DNA from: an uncultured Parvularculaceae bacterium
GTDB lineage: Bacteria; Pseudomonadota; Alphaproteobacteria; Caulobacterales; Parvularculaceae
DNA: 64,000 bases
Direction of reading: 5' to 3'
Assembly: GCA_947259375.1 (NCBI GenBank)
Contig: CAMYLZ010000022.1
Coordinates: 62,001-126,000, forward strand
The notes under the pieces were generated by a model. It worked only from the letters and a program-made list of their open reading frames with translations. It was not told where the DNA came from and made no database searches. The first letter of the stretch is position 1; each line of letters opens with the position of its first letter. The position numbers were made by a program, and so were the translations under genes. Shown in pieces: positions 35,781 through 43,869 of this stretch.

Positions 35781-36809
35781 ATGACTGTCGACTGGATAGG
35801 ACGCGCCATCACGCTGATCGGCAAGGGTCAGCCCGTTGCGGTGATCACGGTCTGCGCCGTCGAAGGATCAGCGCCGCGCGAGCCGGGCGCAAAGATGATC
35901 ATTTCGCGGGATGCGCAATGGGGCACGATCGGCGGCGGCGCTCTGGAGCACTTGGCGAGCATGCGCGCAGGTGCGCTGCTCAAAGAAACGCCCGGCATTA
36001 TCCGTTTTGAGGAATTCCCGCTTGGCCCCGCCCTCGGCCAATGCTGCGGCGGGCGGGTTGTTGTCAGTTACGAGTTTCTCTGCGAACGGGACCTCGATTG
36101 GCTTGGCAAGGCGCAAACGGCGATAGCGTGCAACGGCAAGGTCACCCTTGAGCGAAACATTCCTGATGGGCCGTGGCGCATTGTCGAGGGAGCCGACGGT
36201 AAAGCCGATGCGCCGCTTTCGTTTTTTGCCGCGGATGACACGGCTCTCAGCGAGCGGCGCCCGGTCCCGGAGAGTATCGCACGAGTTCGCGAACACGTCC
36301 GCGACCGGCGCACGCCGGTGTTCCTTTTCGGCGCCGGACATGTCGGCAAGGAGATCGCCCGCTGTCTAGCCCCCTTGCCTGTCACGCTTTCATGGATCGA
36401 CCGGCGGGATGGCGTATTTCCGGATAGCGCCGGCGCAATGGTCCAGTATCTCCAAACTGACGACGAGACTGGCCTTGTCGCATCAGCACCGGCGGGCGCA
36501 TGTTTTTTCGTGATGACGCACAGCCATCAACTCGACTTCAATCTCGTCCGGGAAATTCTAAAACGCGGCGACAGCGCCTATTGCGGGCTTATCGGGTCGG
36601 CAACCAAACGCGCACGCTTCAGGCGGCGGCTGATACGCGCGGGCGCCAGCGACGCGCAAATCGAGCATTTGTGCTGCCCCATCGGCGCAGACGGGTTGAA
36701 CAGCAAGCTGCCTGCGGTCATTGCTCTTTCTGCCGTGCATGAGATGTTGCTCGCGGATCAATCATTCCGAACACAATCAACAAAAAAGGCGGACAATGAT
36801 CGACATTGA
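35781..36809 (+). CDS. xdhC: Xanthine dehydrogenase accessory protein XdhC
   Basis: 342-residue chaperone that binds and sulfurates the Mo cofactor and inserts it into XdhB. The N-terminal XdhC/CoxI domain has EGSAPREPGAKM and TIGGGALEH; the C-terminal Rossmann part has VFLFGAGHVGKEIAR and THSHQLDFNLVREIL, GLIGSATKRARFRRRL. The ATG at 35781 follows the xdhB stop by 2 bases; the C-terminal 14 bases overlap puuD. Confidence 0.94.
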   Translation: MTVDWIGRAITLIGKGQPVAVITVCAVEGSAPREPGAKMIISRDAQWGTIGGGALEHLASMRAGALLKETPGIIRFEEFPLGPALGQCCGGRVVVSYEFLCERDLDWLGKAQTAIACNGKVTLERNIPDGPWRIVEGADGKADAPLSFFAADDTALSERRPVPESIARVREHVRDRRTPVFLFGAGHVGKEIARCLAPLPVTLSWIDRRDGVFPDSAGAMVQYLQTDDETGLVASAPAGACFFVMTHSHQLDFNLVREILKRGDSAYCGLIGSATKRARFRRRLIRAGASDAQIEHLCCPIGADGLNSKLPAVIALSAVHEMLLADQSFRTQSTKKADNDRH

Positions 36810-37995
36810 TTTTTTAGCCTGGGCGAATATGGGCGTGCGATGGCTGCATTTTATCGCCGGCATCGCATGGATCGGCGCCTCGTTTTACTTTGTCTGGCTC
36901 GATAATTCGCTGCGGGCCAATGACCGGCTCGCGCCGGGCGTTGCCGGCGACCTTTGGGCTGTTCATGGCGGCGGCTTTTATCATAATGAAAAGTTTCTGG
37001 TGGCGCCGCCCCAATTGCCCAAAGAGCTGCACTGGTTCAAATGGGAAGCCTACACGACGTGGCTGTCCGGCTTCGCGCTGTTGATCATCATCTATTATGT
37101 GGGTGCGGAAACTTATCTTATTGACCGTTCCAAACTCGACATCGGGCAAGGCGCGGCAATCCTGATCGGCCTCGCTGCACTGGCCGGCGGCTGGATCATG
37201 TACGATCTGTTGTGCAAGTCCCCGCTGGCGAGGAACCAGGCTTTGCTTAGCGGCGCCTGGTTTGCGCTGCTGATCGCCGCAACCGCTTTTCTGACGCGTG
37301 TTTTCACCGACAAAGGCGCATTCATGCATGTTGGCGCGATTATCGGCACGGTGATGGTCGCGAATGTTTTTTTCGTTATTATTCCAAATCAGAAAAAGAC
37401 AGTCGCCGCGATGATCGCCGGCGAAGCCCCCGATGCGGCGCTTGGCGCCGCCGCAAAACAGCGATCCGTCCACAATAATTACATGACCCTGCCTGTGCTG
37501 TTGATCATGATCTCCGGCCATTACCCGCTGCTCGTCAGTCATCAATATAACTGGTTATTGCTGGCCGGATTTTCCGTTGCGGCGGTCATGATCCGCCATT
37601 TCTTTAACTTGAAACACAAAGGCGCGATGCAACCGGCCCTCGCCGCCGGCGCTGCAACGGTCTTTCTGGCGACAATTCTCGCCGCCTCGGTCAAGCCGAC
37701 CGCCGCCATCGCCGTCGCGCCTGATGAGAAAGTCGAGGACAGCGTTATCAGCGTCATGATGAACCGACACTGCGTTTCCTGCCATGCGGCAGAACCCGTC
37801 GACCCGCTATTCGCGGCGCCGCCGGGCGGCCTGTCGCTCGAGACCCTTGAAGCTGCGCGCAAAAACGCCTTCGGCATTCGCTTGCAGGCGGTTGACGGCG
37901 ATATCATGCCGCTTGGCAACGCAACCGGCATGACACAGGAAGAGCGCGCCATGCTTGGCGCCTGGCTCGATCAGCAAGCGGATGATACGCCATGA
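36796..37995 (+). CDS. puuD: Membrane urate oxidase PuuD with C-terminal cytochrome c
   Basis: 399-residue urate hydroxylase of the PuuD (DUF989) class. About 8 helices span residues 1-310, starting with DFLAWANMGVRWLHFIAGIA (20 residues), and carry FHNEKF-like HGGGFYHNEKF; a C-terminal domain of about 75 residues has one heme c site CVSCH followed by DGDIMPLGNATGMT with the Met ligand. PuuD replaces oxygen-dependent uricase: it oxidises urate and passes electrons into the respiratory chain. It overlaps xdhC by 14 bases and allA by 4 (ATGA). Confidence 0.94.
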   Translation: MIDIDFLAWANMGVRWLHFIAGIAWIGASFYFVWLDNSLRANDRLAPGVAGDLWAVHGGGFYHNEKFLVAPPQLPKELHWFKWEAYTTWLSGFALLIIIYYVGAETYLIDRSKLDIGQGAAILIGLAALAGGWIMYDLLCKSPLARNQALLSGAWFALLIAATAFLTRVFTDKGAFMHVGAIIGTVMVANVFFVIIPNQKKTVAAMIAGEAPDAALGAAAKQRSVHNNYMTLPVLLIMISGHYPLLVSHQYNWLLLAGFSVAAVMIRHFFNLKHKGAMQPALAAGAATVFLATILAASVKPTAAIAVAPDEKVEDSVISVMMNRHCVSCHAAEPVDPLFAAPPGGLSLETLEAARKNAFGIRLQAVDGDIMPLGNATGMTQEERAMLGAWLDQQADDTP

Positions 37996-38495
37996 GCGCA
38001 CAACGCATCATTCGCCCTGAGCCGCTGAGCGCGGCAGCATTCGCGCCCTTTGGCGACATTATCGATGTCGCCAATGCAAAGCGCCAGGTCCCCATAAATC
38101 AAGGCTATACGACCCGGTTTCACGACCTCGCCAACATTGACGTGTCCGACAAAGGCGGCGAAACATGCGTTTCCATCTTTCGCTCCACGCCCATGGATCC
38201 GGTGACCATACGGCTGATGGAACGTCATCCGCTAGGCAGCCAGGCATTCATCCCCTTGGAACGCCGTCCTTATCTCGTCGTCGTAGCGCCGCCAGGCGAT
38301 CTTGTTCCTGACAACATCAAAGTTTTCCGCGCCCGCGGCGATTTAGGCGTCAATTATGCAAAAGGCGTCTGGCATCATTTTTCGCTAGCGCTCAGCCAGC
38401 CTAGCGACTTCCTGGTGATTGACCGCGCCGGGCCCGGCGATAATCTCGACGAGATTGAACTCGCTGACCATCAACAATTCACAATTGAACCATAA
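37992..38495 (+). CDS. allA: Ureidoglycolate lyase
   Basis: 167-residue cupin-fold enzyme releasing glyoxylate and urea from ureidoglycolate, the last step after allantoicase. FAPFGDII near the start, RLMERHPLGSQAFIPL, GVNYAKGVWHHFSLAL with the metal-binding His pair, and FLVIDRAGPGDNLDE are family features. Its start overlaps the puuD stop. No urease genes are in the window, so urea may be exported or used through a distant locus. Confidence 0.93.
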   Translation: MSAQRIIRPEPLSAAAFAPFGDIIDVANAKRQVPINQGYTTRFHDLANIDVSDKGGETCVSIFRSTPMDPVTIRLMERHPLGSQAFIPLERRPYLVVVAPPGDLVPDNIKVFRARGDLGVNYAKGVWHHFSLALSQPSDFLVIDRAGPGDNLDEIELADHQQFTIEP

Positions 38496-38509
38496 CCGTT
38501 AGATTCCGC

Positions 38510-39820
38510 ATGCCGTTTAATGCTTACCGCTCGCAAATCCTCACCATGTCCGGCGATCCGCGCATTGCCGGCGAGGAAAACGCTGTTCAGTATTTCGAAG
38601 ACGGCCTGCTGCTGGTCGATGGCGAACATATCGTCGATGTCGGCGCCTATGACGCGCTTGCGCCGGCCCTGCCGGAAGACGTCTCGCCGGTTCACTTCGA
38701 GAACGCGCTTTTAACGCCCGGCTTTATTGACACCCATATTCATTTTCCGCAAACGGACATTATCGGCGCTTATGGCGCGCAGCTCCTGGACTGGCTGGAA
38801 ACCTACACTTACCCAGCCGAAGCGGCCTTCGCCGATCCTCTCCACGCTCGCGATACGGCGCATTTTTTCGTTCGCGAACTGTTGCGGAACGGAACGACAA
38901 GCGCGCTGGTGTTCGCAACCAGCCACGCTGATTCCGTCGACGCCATATTTGAGGCAGCGCTTGAGAAAAACATGCGCCTGCTTTCCGGCAAAGTGCTGAT
39001 GGACCGTAACGCCGATGCGGCGCTATGCGATGGTGACGATCTCGGCCGGGCGGACACGCTGGCGCTCATCGGTAAATGGCGCGGCAAGGGCCGGCTCGGC
39101 TATGCCGTGACGCCGCGTTTCGCGCTGACCAGCTCGCCTGCGCAATTGCAAATGGCCGGCGAGATTTTGCGCGACCATCCGGATGTCTACATGCAGACCC
39201 ATTTGTCGGAGAACCGCGCAGAAATCGAAATGGCAGGAAAACTGTTTCCGGGTGCGGATGACTATCTCGACATCTACGAACAGCATGGACTAGTTACTGA
39301 CCGTTCCGTCTTCGCCCACGCGCTACATATGGATGAATGCGCATTCGGTCGGATCAAGGATGCGAACGCCGCCATCTCATTTTGCCCCTCTTCCAATCTG
39401 TTCCTCGGTAGCGGCCTGTTTCCTCTTGATACGGCACAGGCCGCGGGCGTGGATGTCTCCCTCGGCAGCGATGTAGGCGCGGGAGCCAGTTTTTCCATGT
39501 TGCAGATCATGCGCAGCGCCTACAAAGTCGGCCAACTCGGCGGCCACAGCCTTGATCCGTTCACATCCTTTTACCTCGCAACGCTTGGCGGTGCGTGCGC
39601 ACTCAACCTCTCGGATAAGATTGGCCGCCTCGCGCCCGGTGCGGAAGCCGATTTCGTCGTGCTTGATTATGCCGCAACCCCGCTCATCGACCGGCGCATG
39701 CGCGCCGCACGCAGCTTGAAAGAACGGCTGTTCGCCCTCATGATTCTCGGTGATGATCGCGTCATTTCCAAAACGTTCGTCGCCGGCGCTCTTGTTCATG
39801 AAAGGGGCGAAAACGGATGA
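38510..39820 (+). CDS. guaD: Guanine deaminase
   Basis: 436-residue zinc amidohydrolase converting guanine to xanthine. TPGFIDTHIHFPQTDIIGAY gives the metal HxH and the guanine-deaminase PQTD motif, followed by LLDWLETYTYPAE; THLSENRAEI, FAHALHMDE and SLGSDVGAG supply the remaining metal and catalytic residues. It feeds XdhAB alongside the PNP and adenosine branches. It follows allA by 14 bases and overlaps add by 4 (ATGA). Confidence 0.95.
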   Translation: MPFNAYRSQILTMSGDPRIAGEENAVQYFEDGLLLVDGEHIVDVGAYDALAPALPEDVSPVHFENALLTPGFIDTHIHFPQTDIIGAYGAQLLDWLETYTYPAEAAFADPLHARDTAHFFVRELLRNGTTSALVFATSHADSVDAIFEAALEKNMRLLSGKVLMDRNADAALCDGDDLGRADTLALIGKWRGKGRLGYAVTPRFALTSSPAQLQMAGEILRDHPDVYMQTHLSENRAEIEMAGKLFPGADDYLDIYEQHGLVTDRSVFAHALHMDECAFGRIKDANAAISFCPSSNLFLGSGLFPLDTAQAAGVDVSLGSDVGAGASFSMLQIMRSAYKVGQLGGHSLDPFTSFYLATLGGACALNLSDKIGRLAPGAEADFVVLDYAATPLIDRRMRAARSLKERLFALMILGDDRVISKTFVAGALVHERGENG

Positions 39821-40812
39821 CGAAGACACCTCGCCTCCCTGTCGCCGAACTCCATTGCCATATCGAAGCGACCGTTTCGCCCGCCGATGCGCGCCGGCTC
39901 GCCGCGCGCCATGGGCTTGATATATCGCATGCCTTTAACGGCGCCGGCAGCTATCGCTGGTCGACATTCAACGAGTTTCTCGAAATCTATGATGCGGTGA
40001 GCGAAGCGATCCGTACGCCGGAGGACTATGCGGAAATCACCGCCCACTATTTCGAACGCATGGCTGCGAAAGGCCTTATTTACGGCGAGCTGATCGTCTC
40101 GCCCGCGCATGCGGAACGTTTCGGCGTCCATTATGCAGAGCTGATGGACGCCATCGCTGGCGCGATGCGCGAAGCCGAGGCCAGTCACGGAATCACCGGG
40201 CGCATCATTGCGACAGCCGTGCGCCATTATGGGCCGGAAAACGCAGAAAAAGCGGCAAGGGCCGCCGCCGCATCCCCGCACCCCTTCGTTACGGGCTTTG
40301 GCATGGCGGGCGATGAAGCATTCGGCGAGATGCGGGATTACCAACGCGCCTTCGACATCGCCAGGGACGCCGGACTTCGCCTCACCGTGCATGCGGGGGA
40401 AATCCTCGGTCCCGACAGCGTCGCACAAGCAATCAGCCTGTTCAACGTTTCGCGCATCGGTCACGGCGTGCGCGCGCTCGAAAACAAACGGCTGGTCGAT
40501 GAAATCAGAGAACGCGAGATTACGCTTGAAGTGTGCCCAACCTCCAACGTCGCCATCGGTCTCTTCCCGTCCATCGCCGCCCATCCGGTGCGCCGATTAC
40601 ATGAAGCGGGGCTGAAAGTGACATTGAACTCCGACGATCCGGCGTTTTTCAACACCGACCCGGTCAAAGAATATGCGCTTTGCGCCGATGCGCACGGGTT
40701 TAGCCATGCGGAGCTTGTCGGATTCACGCACAACGCCATTGACGCCGCATTCTGCGATGATGCTACAAAGCGCCGCCTTCGCGACCGCATCAACACTTCA
40801 AAAAAGACCTAA
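39817..40812 (+). CDS. add: Adenosine deaminase
   Basis: 331-residue zinc enzyme turning adenosine (or deoxyadenosine) into inosine. The metal pair is in ELHCHIEATV, substrate and metal His in LTVHAGEILGP, SRIGHGVRALE, LEVCPTSNVAIG, and the catalytic Asp pair in LNSDDPAFFNT. Adenosine rather than adenine deaminase is favoured by the neighbouring nucleoside phosphorylase, but the two subfamilies are close and adenine activity is not excluded. Confidence 0.88.
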   Translation: MTKTPRLPVAELHCHIEATVSPADARRLAARHGLDISHAFNGAGSYRWSTFNEFLEIYDAVSEAIRTPEDYAEITAHYFERMAAKGLIYGELIVSPAHAERFGVHYAELMDAIAGAMREAEASHGITGRIIATAVRHYGPENAEKAARAAAASPHPFVTGFGMAGDEAFGEMRDYQRAFDIARDAGLRLTVHAGEILGPDSVAQAISLFNVSRIGHGVRALENKRLVDEIREREITLEVCPTSNVAIGLFPSIAAHPVRRLHEAGLKVTLNSDDPAFFNTDPVKEYALCADAHGFSHAELVGFTHNAIDAAFCDDATKRRLRDRINTSKKT

Positions 40813-40822
40813 GGACAACGCC

Positions 40823-41647
40823 ATGCAAAACGCGATCAAAGCCGCCGCCGACGCCATCAGGAAGAAGCATGAAGGTGCATTTCCCAAAACCATTCTTGTT
40901 CTCGGCAGCGGCCTTGGCGGCTTTGGCGAGCGTATCGAAACAAAGACCACCATTCCTTATGGTGATATACCCGGCTTCCCCATCTCCACCGTGCCCGGAC
41001 ATTCCGGACAGCTCCTGATCGGTGAAGCCGCAGGCGCACCAATCGCCTGCATGCAAGGGCGCCTGCATGTCTATGAAGGCCATCCAATACAGCAGGTCGC
41101 GTTGCCGATTCGGACTTATCGCGCGCTGGGCGCCGAAGTCCTGGTCGTCACCAACGCCGCCGGCAGCCTGAGGGAGGAAATGGGGCCTGGCTCGCTCATG
41201 GTGATTGACGACCATATTAACCATTCGGGCCGCAACCCGTTGATCGGCGCCAATGACGAGGAAATCGGACCGCGCTTTCCGGATATGAGCGAGGTGTATT
41301 CAGGCGAGCTGCGCGAGAAGCTTTTCGCCGCGGGAAAGGCAGAAGGTATCGATCTTGAGCGTGGCGTCTACCTCTATACTACCGGCCCAAGCTTTGAAAC
41401 GCCGGCGGAAATTCGCATGTTTGCGAAATGGGGCGCTGACGCAGTCGGCATGTCGACCGTGCCTGAGGCGACCGCCGCGGTGCATTGCGGGATGCGTGTC
41501 GCCGGCATGTCGCTGATCACCAACCACGCGGCCGGCATCGCGGCGCATAAGATCACGCATGACGAGACCCTCGCCGTCGGCGCGCAGTCATTCGACAAAA
41601 TGAGCCGATTGATGCTGCGCTTCCTGCCGACGGTCAGCCAGTCATAG
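40823..41647 (+). CDS. punA: Purine nucleoside phosphorylase (trimeric, class I PNP/PunA)
   Basis: 274-residue phosphorylase that splits inosine, guanosine or their deoxy forms with phosphate. VLGSGLGGFGE, IPGFPISTVPGHSGQL, GRLHVYEGH (phosphate His), VVTNAAGSL and TTGPSFETPAEIRM match the trimeric mammalian-type PNP of about 270-290 residues, not hexameric DeoD. It connects the deo genes (sugar phosphate) with the xdh branch (bases). The start at 40823 is chosen for the family N terminus. Last gene of the plus-strand purine operon, convergent with the DUF1302 gene only 2 bases away. Confidence 0.94.
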   Translation: MQNAIKAAADAIRKKHEGAFPKTILVLGSGLGGFGERIETKTTIPYGDIPGFPISTVPGHSGQLLIGEAAGAPIACMQGRLHVYEGHPIQQVALPIRTYRALGAEVLVVTNAAGSLREEMGPGSLMVIDDHINHSGRNPLIGANDEEIGPRFPDMSEVYSGELREKLFAAGKAEGIDLERGVYLYTTGPSFETPAEIRMFAKWGADAVGMSTVPEATAAVHCGMRVAGMSLITNHAAGIAAHKITHDETLAVGAQSFDKMSRLMLRFLPTVSQS

Positions 41648-41649
41648 CC

Positions 41650-43041
41650 CTAAAAGCCGCGCTCAATCCCGAAGATCAGCCGGTCCGCCTTGTCGAACTG
41701 GCCGAACAACCCGTCCCGGTTTCCGATAAAAAGATCGGCGCCGGCGGTGAGGCGCGTGTCGCCGGTAAGATCGTAGCTGACCTCGACTTGCACCAAGCCA
41801 TCGCCATCATTGACATTGTGAAGATACAAGACTTTCGCTTCGATCGTATCGTTGCGAAATTCGCGGCGTGCGAGGAAGCTGAAAGTCGCGTCAAGCCGGT
41901 CGCGCGCCGCCCCCGCCGGCACATGCGCCAACGCGCTTTGGAAAAGCTGCGCGCTCAAAATCGTGTCCGCGTCATGCTGGTAATCGAGACCGAGGACATA
42001 GGCGAATTCACCCGTTGCAAAAACGCCGTCCGCGTCACGTAAATCGCTGGTCAAATATTGCTTGGCGGTTTCATATCCGGCTTCAGCGCGCAACGTGAAC
42101 TTTCCGAACGCGTTCGACGCCGATCCGCCTACCAAATGGCTGCGCTCAAAGGCGGGCGCAATCTCAATATCGCCATTGTTGAGGACGTTGCGCGCCGGTG
42201 CCGGACTGTCCCCATAATGAAACAGATAGTTGACCGACCAATCCCAGCCGCCGGAAAAACCGGAAAGCCTGACGCCGTAATCATCATCACGGATCAGCCG
42301 GTCAGGCCGGTCCGCCGGCGCGAAGAGAACCGCGCCGGCAAACCCCGTCGGCGCTTGCGGAACAACGCGCCGCGAAGAGAAGGCATACACCGCTCCCAGC
42401 TCGGGCGTCTCGTTAAAGGTGTGATCCGGGATCCATAAAAATTGCACTGTCGCGCCGGCAATCGGCGCTTCGACATTCGCCATCCATAACGGGATCCGCC
42501 GATCCTCGAATTCCGGCAAGATAAACTCGCGAAAATTGAGGGGGTTGACGACGTCAAGGACGCGCAGCCCGTCAGCCTGGCCCCATACAACCTGTTGCTT
42601 TCCGAGCCGCAAGAACGCTGCGCCAATGGCTGCATCGGCGTAAAACTCGCGCAGCTCAAAATCTCCCCTATCGCCGACAAACCAGCGCCGGGAAACCACT
42701 GATCGCGATTGCGCCTGACCAGGCGGCGCACTTGGTTCCAGCTTGTCCACCGGGTCAAAGCGCAATCGGCCAATGGCGGTGACCCGGATCGAATCGCCGA
42801 GGTCGAAGGTCAATTCCGGCTCAAACTCAATATCGGCTTTTTGCAAACCGTCCGCGGAAAGGTTGACCGCCAGCTCGCTTTTCAGGACGCCGCGCAAATC
42901 TGCGTTTGCCGGCGCCAGGCTTTGCGAAAAAACCTCGCCCGGCTGAATACTCAGCCAGGCGAGGAGTAAGACGGCGAATGCACGGGGAGAAACCCTTGTA
43001 CAAGGGCGCAGCGTCCGCCACCGATTCGGCTGTATACGCAT
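41650..43041 (-). CDS. DUF1302-like outer-membrane protein
   Basis: 463-residue exported protein with an N-terminal signal region (RAFAVLLLAWLSIQPGEVFS, about 20-39) and alternating beta-strand texture ending in GIERGF with a terminal Phe, typical of an outer-membrane barrel. The LGKQQVVWGQADGLRVLDVVNP segment (22 residues; key residues G-K-Q, W-G-Q near 150-170) and NPLNFREF are characteristic of DUF1302-type proteins found beside RND/MMPL exporters. Likely the outer-membrane arm of the export unit encoded upstream by the MMPL and LolA-like genes. Function not demonstrated. Confidence 0.75.
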   Translation of the reverse strand: MRIQPNRWRTLRPCTRVSPRAFAVLLLAWLSIQPGEVFSQSLAPANADLRGVLKSELAVNLSADGLQKADIEFEPELTFDLGDSIRVTAIGRLRFDPVDKLEPSAPPGQAQSRSVVSRRWFVGDRGDFELREFYADAAIGAAFLRLGKQQVVWGQADGLRVLDVVNPLNFREFILPEFEDRRIPLWMANVEAPIAGATVQFLWIPDHTFNETPELGAVYAFSSRRVVPQAPTGFAGAVLFAPADRPDRLIRDDDYGVRLSGFSGGWDWSVNYLFHYGDSPAPARNVLNNGDIEIAPAFERSHLVGGSASNAFGKFTLRAEAGYETAKQYLTSDLRDADGVFATGEFAYVLGLDYQHDADTILSAQLFQSALAHVPAGAARDRLDATFSFLARREFRNDTIEAKVLYLHNVNDGDGLVQVEVSYDLTGDTRLTAGADLFIGNRDGLFGQFDKADRLIFGIERGF

Positions 43042-43047
43042 CAGGCC

Positions 43048-43869
43048 TTAAAGCCCCCGGCGCAAACGCGCCTGGGAGAACAGTCTTTCGTCCACCTCCG
43101 CTTCGTAATCGACATCGATTGAGGTGAACCGGGTCGAATGTCCTGTTTTATGGTTCTCAACAAAAAGACCTGTCGCGGTGACAATTCCGTCTATGGTCTC
43201 CACGTTTTCAAGCGTGATCGTTTTCAGTTGATTTCCGTTGAGGTCATAATAATCGCTACGACGCGACATCCTGATTGCCGGATCAATGCGCCAGACAACC
43301 CGCGAATAGCCAAGCTCTTTGGCTACGTCTTCGCTAACCGGCGTCCCTTCAACGATATGCGCCGCAACGCCGTCAACCGTTTCTTCGCCGGTACGGGTAA
43401 AATCATAGTCGGAAAGTTCGACCTTTTGTTCCTTCTTGACTTCCTCATAAGTGAAGTCTGTACCGAGAAAATAATCTCCCCGATCAGACGCCGATATGCG
43501 GCGCACCTTGCGAAGCGCCGGCAAGTAAAGCCACTGGTCATCATCGGCCGCCGGGTCGGGATAATCGAATGTCAGGAAGCCGGTGCCGCGAATATTGGTC
43601 GGCTCGGTATAAAATATGATCGTGCGTTTTTCATCGCCAAAATACCGGCGATAACCCACAGTCTCTTCAATTCTGGTTTTCCCACGCCGGTCCGTCAATT
43701 CAAAACGAATGCGGCGCGACACCTGATCGCCGTCTTCGCGGGCATTGACCGCTTGCATGATGTCAAGCCCGGTTGGGGCCGCTTCTTGCGCCTCCGCGAC
43801 CGTAATGGCCGCTGCCGCCGCCCAAGCCGCTGCCGCCGCCTTAGCCCATTTTCGAAGAAGCTTCGCCAT
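43048..43869 (-). CDS. Outer-membrane lipoprotein-sorting-like periplasmic protein
   Basis: 273-residue secreted protein: basic start and Ala-rich hydrophobic segment (residues 3-27, cleaved near VAEAQ), then a LolA/LolB-like beta domain with YFTEPTNIRGTGFLTFDY-like strands, DDQWLYLPALRKVRRIS, SDRGDYFLGTDFTYEE and WRIDPAIRMSRRSDYYD. This protein class is annotated as outer membrane lipoprotein-sorting protein and usually sits next to an MMPL permease. AGGAGA 6 bases upstream fixes the ATG, which lies 29 bases inside the MMPL gene. Confidence 0.78.
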   Translation of the reverse strand: MAKLLRKWAKAAAAAWAAAAAITVAEAQEAAPTGLDIMQAVNAREDGDQVSRRIRFELTDRRGKTRIEETVGYRRYFGDEKRTIIFYTEPTNIRGTGFLTFDYPDPAADDDQWLYLPALRKVRRISASDRGDYFLGTDFTYEEVKKEQKVELSDYDFTRTGEETVDGVAAHIVEGTPVSEDVAKELGYSRVVWRIDPAIRMSRRSDYYDLNGNQLKTITLENVETIDGIVTATGLFVENHKTGHSTRFTSIDVDYEAEVDERLFSQARLRRGL

